Of a DNA stretch of 26,934 bases, positions 22,817 through 26,934 are shown one piece after another. The position numbers and the translations under genes were made by a program. Source of the DNA: an uncultured Oscillospiraceae bacterium (GTDB lineage: Bacteria; Bacillota; Clostridia; Oscillospirales; Acutalibacteraceae); contig UQRS01000024.1 of the NCBI GenBank assembly GCA_900543525.1, forward strand, positions 1 to 26,934, written 5' to 3'. The stretch's first letter is position 1, and each line of letters starts with the position of its first letter. The notes under the pieces are model-generated. The model saw only the letters and a list, made by a program, of their open reading frames with translations. It was not told the DNA's origin and made no database searches.

Positions 22817-24589
22817 TCAGGAGGCCTGCTCAAACTGACTGTTATACAGCTCAGCGTAGAAGCCGCCGTGCCGCATCAGTTCCTCATGCGTGCCGCTCTC
22901 AACCACGTCTCCATCGCGCATGACAAGGATGAGGTCGGCGTTTTTGATGGTGGAAAGACGGTGTGCGATCACAAAGCTGGTGCGGCCTTTTGTGAGTTCA
23001 TCCATTGCCCGCTGAATCAAAAGCTCGGTACGGGTATCGACCGAGGAGGTCGCTTCGTCAAGGATCAGCATGGGCGCATTCTGCAGCATGGCGCGCGCAA
23101 TGGTGAGCAGCTGCTTCTGCCCGGCGGAGATGCTGGCGCTTTCCGAAAGAACGGTGTCAAAGCCCTGCGGCAGTGTGTGGACGAATTTGTCCAGTCCGCA
23201 GGCGCGGCAGACACTTTCAAGCTGCTCGTCGGTGATCCCCTCCATGTTGTAGACGAGGTTTTCCCGCACCGTCCCTTCAAAGAGCCAGGTGTCCTGCAAA
23301 ACCATGCTGAACAGCTTGTGCACATTTTCCCGGCTCATTTCGGAGATCGGGACGCCGTCAATCTTGATGGCGCCGCTGCCTATCTCGAAAAAGCGCATGA
23401 GGAGATTGACCATCGTGGTCTTTCCTGCACCTGTCGGGCCGACGATCGCGACCTTTTGACCGGGATGCACCTCGGCGGAAAAGTCCTTGATGATGATCTT
23501 GTCCGGCGTATCGGGGTAGCTGAAGCGGACGTGCTCAAAGCTGACTGTGCCCCGAACATCGGTAAGGACGGTCGTTTTCTCACTCTCGTCGGGCATCTCC
23601 TCGCTTTCAAGGAAGTCGAAGATTCGGTGCGCGGAGGCCGAGGCCGTCTGCATATTGGTAAGCCCTTGCGCCATCTGTGTCAGTGGAGAGGTGAACAGGC
23701 GGACATACAGGATGAAGGAAACGATCACGCCAAACTCGATCTTGCCGTTCATGGCAAGAATCGAACCGAAAACGCATACGGCGACATAGGCGATGTTGCC
23801 GATAATATTCATCAGCGGCTGCATGATGCCGGAGAGGAACTGCGACTTCCAGTTTGCGTCATAGACGGCGGAATTGAGCCTATCAAACCCTGCGCCGATT
23901 CTGCGCCCGGCGCGGCTGATACGCACGACCTCGTGGCCGGAATACATCTCCTCCACATACCCGTTCAGTTCGCCGAGGCTCTTTTGCCGTGCGGAGAAAA
24001 AACGCTGCGATTTGGACATAATCAGAACGGTCAGAAGCATCCCCACAAGGGTCACGCCAATGGAAATGAGGGCAAGGTGCCATTCCGTGACGAACATCAT
24101 GATCAGGCAGCCGATAAACTGCGTTGCGGCGCTGATGATCATCGGCAGGCTGTTCGTGAGTCCCTGCTGCAATGTGGATACATCGTTTGTGATCCGGCTG
24201 AGAATATCCCCCTGCGAGGTAGTGCCAAAATATTTCTGCGGTACTTTGTTGATCTTATCGGACAGTTCCCCGCGCATACGGTAGGACATTTTCAGGGTGA
24301 CGACAGCCATTGTGTAATGCTGAATAAAGCTGAAAACGGCACTGAGCGCATAGATGACCGCGAGGAAAATTCCGATTTTTGCGATTGCCGCAAGGTCAAT
24401 GCTGCCGGTAAGGCCGTCCGACATCAGCGTGGCGATCCGGCCGATCTTGTCCGGGCCAATGATGGTCATAACGGCGCTGAGGGCGGCAAGGATCAGCGCG
24501 GCAATCATGATTCCCATGCTGGAACGCATATATCCGGCAATTCTCGGAATGGTCGAGCCGAGGCTGTTTCCATTATTCTTTCGTTTCAT
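22817..24589 (-). CDS. ABC exporter half-transporter B (catalytic subunit)
   Basis: A 590-residue multidrug-type ABC exporter subunit with six N-terminal membrane segments (about 1-310) and a C-terminal ATPase domain. Walker A is GPTGAGKTT, Walker B LILDEATSSVD with the catalytic Glu, and the H-loop is IAHRLST, all consensus. Its signature is SISAGQ rather than LSGGQ. Together with the partner upstream this makes one good and one degenerate ATP site, as in TM287/288, BmrCD and LmrCD. It overlaps the 3' end of the partner gene by 17 bases, with a GGAG site just before its ATG. Drug or lipid-like export is the usual role; the substrate is not predictable. Confidence 0.93.
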   Translation of the reverse strand: MKRKNNGNSLGSTIPRIAGYMRSSMGIMIAALILAALSAVMTIIGPDKIGRIATLMSDGLTGSIDLAAIAKIGIFLAVIYALSAVFSFIQHYTMAVVTLKMSYRMRGELSDKINKVPQKYFGTTSQGDILSRITNDVSTLQQGLTNSLPMIISAATQFIGCLIMMFVTEWHLALISIGVTLVGMLLTVLIMSKSQRFFSARQKSLGELNGYVEEMYSGHEVVRISRAGRRIGAGFDRLNSAVYDANWKSQFLSGIMQPLMNIIGNIAYVAVCVFGSILAMNGKIEFGVIVSFILYVRLFTSPLTQMAQGLTNMQTASASAHRIFDFLESEEMPDESEKTTVLTDVRGTVSFEHVRFSYPDTPDKIIIKDFSAEVHPGQKVAIVGPTGAGKTTMVNLLMRFFEIGSGAIKIDGVPISEMSRENVHKLFSMVLQDTWLFEGTVRENLVYNMEGITDEQLESVCRACGLDKFVHTLPQGFDTVLSESASISAGQKQLLTIARAMLQNAPMLILDEATSSVDTRTELLIQRAMDELTKGRTSFVIAHRLSTIKNADLILVMRDGDVVESGTHEELMRHGGFYAELYNSQFEQAS

Positions 24590-26357
24590 TTTTCTCCCCC
24601 CTTATGCCAAGCTCCGCAGCGCTGAGCTGCGAGGTCGCGATCTCGCGATAGACGCGGCAATTCTGCATGAGTGCTTCATGCGTTCCCATTCCAACCATCT
24701 CTCCGCGGTCAAGAACAAGGATTTTGTCCGCGTGACGAATCGTGCTGATCCGCTGGGCGACGATGATTTTTGTCGTGCCGCGAAGCTGCTCGTTCAGCCC
24801 CTCGCGCAGCTTTGCGTCGGTCCGGTAATCCAGCGCCGAGAAGGAATCGTCGAAGATCAGAATTTCGGGCTTTCGTGCCAGCGCACGGGCGATGGAAAGG
24901 CGCTGCTTCTGACCGCCGGAGACATTGCGGCCGAGCTGTGCGATCTCGTATTCCGTCCCCTCCGGCAGCTTGTCGACGAATTCCTTCGCCTGTGAAAGCC
25001 GGATGGCATCGGTCAAAGAAGCCTCGTCCGCCGCGGCGGCATTTTCGCCGAAAAGCACATTGTCCCGTATAGTGCCGGAGAACAGAACCGCTTTCTGCGT
25101 GACATAGCCCAGCTTGTCATACAGCGCGTCAAAGGTGTAGTCCCTGACATTGACCCCGTCTACCAACACCTCTCCGCTTGTCGCATCGTAAAAACGCGGG
25201 ATCAGGCTGACGAGTGTGGTCTTTCCGCTGCCGGTCGCACCGATAATCGCCAGAGTTTCGCCTTTGTTCACCTTGAAATCAATATCGATCAGTTCATCCT
25301 CCGACGCGTGCGGATAGCGGAAAGACACATTCCGAAACTCAACAGTTCCGTTTTCTTTTCCGCTTTGGACGCTGCCCTCATGGATTGAGGCGCTGCGCCC
25401 CAGCACCTCATTGATACGCTCGGCGGAAACCTGCGCCTGCGGCAGCAGCATGAAGATCATCGCCAGCATCATAAAGGCCATCACAATGTAGGTCGCATAG
25501 GTGCTGAATACCAGCACCTCGCTAAACATCGTCAGGCGTGCACCCATATCTGCGGCGGCGATATTCTCCACAAGTGCCGCCCCGACCCAGTAGATCGCCA
25601 GAGCCAGCCCGTTCATCCCGAGCGTCATGCTCGGCTGGACGAGTGCGAACAGCTTCTGGTTTTTCATCTGCAGATCCATCATGCCGCGGCTCGGGCCGTC
25701 AAATTTTTCGTTCTGAAAATCCTCGGCATTGAAGGCGTGCACAACATTGATGCCGGTCAGATTCTCGCGGGCGACGCGGTTGATTTTATCGGTCATCTTC
25801 TGCACGAGGCGGAAGCGCGGAATGCAGGAGCCCATGATCAGCAGCACCGCCGCTACAAGAACGACCACAAAGGCCGCGGTAACAGCGGACAGCTCCCAGC
25901 TTTTGCCGAGGATTTTGATGACCGCCCAAACCGCCATAATCGGGGCTTTGATCATCATTTGCAGTCCCATTGCAATGATCATCTGAATCTGCGTAATGTC
26001 GTTGGTGGTTCGGGTAATCAGGCTGGGGATAGAAAAATCCTGCATCTCTTCGCTGCCGATGTCCATGACATGGCGGAACAGCTTCTCCCGAACGGCGAAG
26101 CTGAATCCGGCTGCGGTCCTGGCGGCGAGGAAGCCGCAGGCGATTGCCGTAACCGCGCTGGCCGCCGTGCAGCCGAGCATCTTCAGCCCGACCGTCACAA
26201 TGTCCGCCGTAGTGCCGGAGGTCTTGATAAGCACCGTCAGCTCGGTCATATAATCCGGCAAACGCAGGTCAAAATACACCTGCACGATCACAAATATCAA
26301 ACAAAGCAGCGCCATCAGCTTTTCTTTTTGGCGCATATTTTTCAGTAGTTTCAGCAT
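24573..26357 (-). CDS. ABC exporter half-transporter A (degenerate-site subunit)
   Basis: A 594-residue partner with six membrane segments and an ATPase domain. Walker A is GATGSGKTT and the signature VSGGQ, both normal. Walker B reads ILIFDDSFSALD, with Asp in place of the catalytic Glu, and the H-loop reads VAQRIST, with Gln in place of His. Its own ATP site is therefore the slow one of a heterodimer, and it lends the good signature to its partner. GGAGG (complement of 26364-26368) lies six bases before the ATG and overlaps the end of marR by one base. The unit is marR-abcA-abcB, a common arrangement in which the regulator controls the exporter. Confidence 0.93.
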   Translation of the reverse strand: MLKLLKNMRQKEKLMALLCLIFVIVQVYFDLRLPDYMTELTVLIKTSGTTADIVTVGLKMLGCTAASAVTAIACGFLAARTAAGFSFAVREKLFRHVMDIGSEEMQDFSIPSLITRTTNDITQIQMIIAMGLQMMIKAPIMAVWAVIKILGKSWELSAVTAAFVVVLVAAVLLIMGSCIPRFRLVQKMTDKINRVARENLTGINVVHAFNAEDFQNEKFDGPSRGMMDLQMKNQKLFALVQPSMTLGMNGLALAIYWVGAALVENIAAADMGARLTMFSEVLVFSTYATYIVMAFMMLAMIFMLLPQAQVSAERINEVLGRSASIHEGSVQSGKENGTVEFRNVSFRYPHASEDELIDIDFKVNKGETLAIIGATGSGKTTLVSLIPRFYDATSGEVLVDGVNVRDYTFDALYDKLGYVTQKAVLFSGTIRDNVLFGENAAAADEASLTDAIRLSQAKEFVDKLPEGTEYEIAQLGRNVSGGQKQRLSIARALARKPEILIFDDSFSALDYRTDAKLREGLNEQLRGTTKIIVAQRISTIRHADKILVLDRGEMVGMGTHEALMQNCRVYREIATSQLSAAELGIRGEKNETKE

Positions 26358-26366
26358 GGCAGCCTC

Positions 26367-26834
26367 CTATTCTTCCGGAGAAACGCCGCCCTTGCGGATC
26401 TCTTCAATATTGTCGCTGAGCACGGACAGACAGCTGCGGAACACCTCAATATCCGCGTCGGACAGCCCGGTGAGCAGCTTTTGCGCGAAGCTCTTTTGCA
26501 GCTCGCGCCCCTTTTCGATGAGGGGGCTTGCCGTCTCCGTGCAAATGAGCTGCGTTTTCCTCCGATCCCCGGGAACCGCCCGGCGCAGGAGCAGCCCCTC
26601 ATTTACAAGCCGGTCAATATGAACGGACACGATGCCCGATTTAAGCCCACGGCAGCGGCAGATATCCCCCGCCGTGCCGCTATCCGGGTTGTTGGCGATG
26701 AACATCAGAATATCAACGGCCATCGGCGGCAGCCCGGCCTCTTTGCAGATCGGCTGCAATACCATGTGATACGCCTCAATCAATCGGTTTGTAGCGCTGA
26801 AAACCTTTGATGCGGTAAATTTCCAGTTGTTCAT
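26367..26834 (-). CDS. MarR family transcriptional regulator
   Basis: A 155-residue winged helix-turn-helix regulator. The core runs from MAVDILMFIANNPDSGTAGDI through the recognition region GLKSGIVSVHIDRLVNEG to the wing RRAVPGDRRKTQLICTE, the D-x-R-R/K signature of MarR. It probably represses its own operon with the ABC exporter and releases DNA on binding a small molecule. GGAGG (complement of 26841-26845) lies six bases before the ATG. Only nine bases separate it from the exporter gene. A palindromic site overlaps the transcription start region. Confidence 0.93.
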   Translation of the reverse strand: MNNWKFTASKVFSATNRLIEAYHMVLQPICKEAGLPPMAVDILMFIANNPDSGTAGDICRCRGLKSGIVSVHIDRLVNEGLLLRRAVPGDRRKTQLICTETASPLIEKGRELQKSFAQKLLTGLSDADIEVFRSCLSVLSDNIEEIRKGGVSPEE

Positions 26835-26857
26835 ATATATCCTCCAATCATAGAAAC

Positions 26858-26869
26858 TCTAAAATTAGA
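26858..26869. promoter_or_regulatory. Likely MarR operator
   Basis: TCTAA-AA-TTAGA inverted repeat, placed between the -10 box and the marR ribosome site, where a bound repressor would block transcription start. MarR proteins usually bind such AT-rich palindromes. Confidence 0.55.
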
Positions 26870-26878
26870 ATATATATT

Positions 26879-26906
26879 ATTATAATTATTTTTGGTAAAA
26901 AGTCAA
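26879..26906 (-). promoter_or_regulatory. Promoter of the marR-ABC exporter operon
   Basis: On the minus strand TTGACT (complement of 26901-26906), 16 bases, TATAAT (complement of 26879-26884). Strong hexamers suit a promoter held by a repressor. The last 28 bases of the window hold nothing else. Confidence 0.8.
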
Positions 26907-26934
26907 CCGGTTTTGAAAAAATGGGCTGTGATTC

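Noticed and set aside
26860..26895. AT-rich stretch as an origin or attachment site
   Set aside because: It is explained by the marR promoter and operator; no DnaA boxes or integrase gene are nearby.

Overview
The window looks like a chromosomal piece of a GC-rich anaerobic Bacillota, most likely a Clostridia of the Oscillospiraceae/Ruminococcaceae type. The main evidence is two T-box leaders, sigma-A type promoters (TTGACA-17-TATNAT), strong AAGGAG/GGAGG ribosome sites, an ECF-type vitamin/amino-acid transporter, ferredoxin-dependent oxoacid metabolism and a FeoAB iron importer. The taxonomic call is an inference from gene content. No mobile elements, CRISPR arrays, rRNA or tRNA genes were seen.

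Layout. 1-330: the last 75 codons of a protein whose C-terminus resembles that of the giant secreted protein further right, then a terminator. 369-2786: threonine T-box leader and thrS. 2933-4237: a FAD oxidoreductase fused to a Rieske domain. 4360-7111 (minus strand): a small NrdD-related protein, feoB and feoA. 7392-14916 (plus strand): iorA, iorB, a tryptophan-specific T-box, a TrpP-like ECF S component, two ECF ATPases, the ECF transmembrane subunit and an AMP-forming arylacetate-CoA ligase. 15278-19765: a secreted 1443-residue GH76 family protein with two large duplicated LGFP-like modules. 19931-20647 (minus): trmO. 21102-22595: an L-fucose/L-arabinose isomerase family protein. 22817-26834 (minus): marR plus a heterodimeric multidrug-type ABC exporter.

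The most interesting region is 7392-14916. The T-box between iorB and the transporter genes carries a UGG (Trp) specifier, so tryptophan shortage should switch on tryptophan uptake and, in the same downstream unit, an ATP-consuming aryl-CoA ligase. Together with IorAB working in the reductive carboxylation direction, this would let the cell rebuild tryptophan (and perhaps Phe/Tyr) from indoleacetate or other aryl acids. A starvation-induced aryl-acid salvage operon fits the regulation better than a catabolic reading. The pathway direction is inferred; the genes, specifier codon and layout are read from the sequence.

The second theme is cell-surface glycan work: the GH76 protein at 15434-19765 and the related tail at the left edge point to a family of surface proteins sharing a C-terminal domain. 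Most gene ends are marked by clear hairpin terminators, several of them bidirectional between convergent genes.
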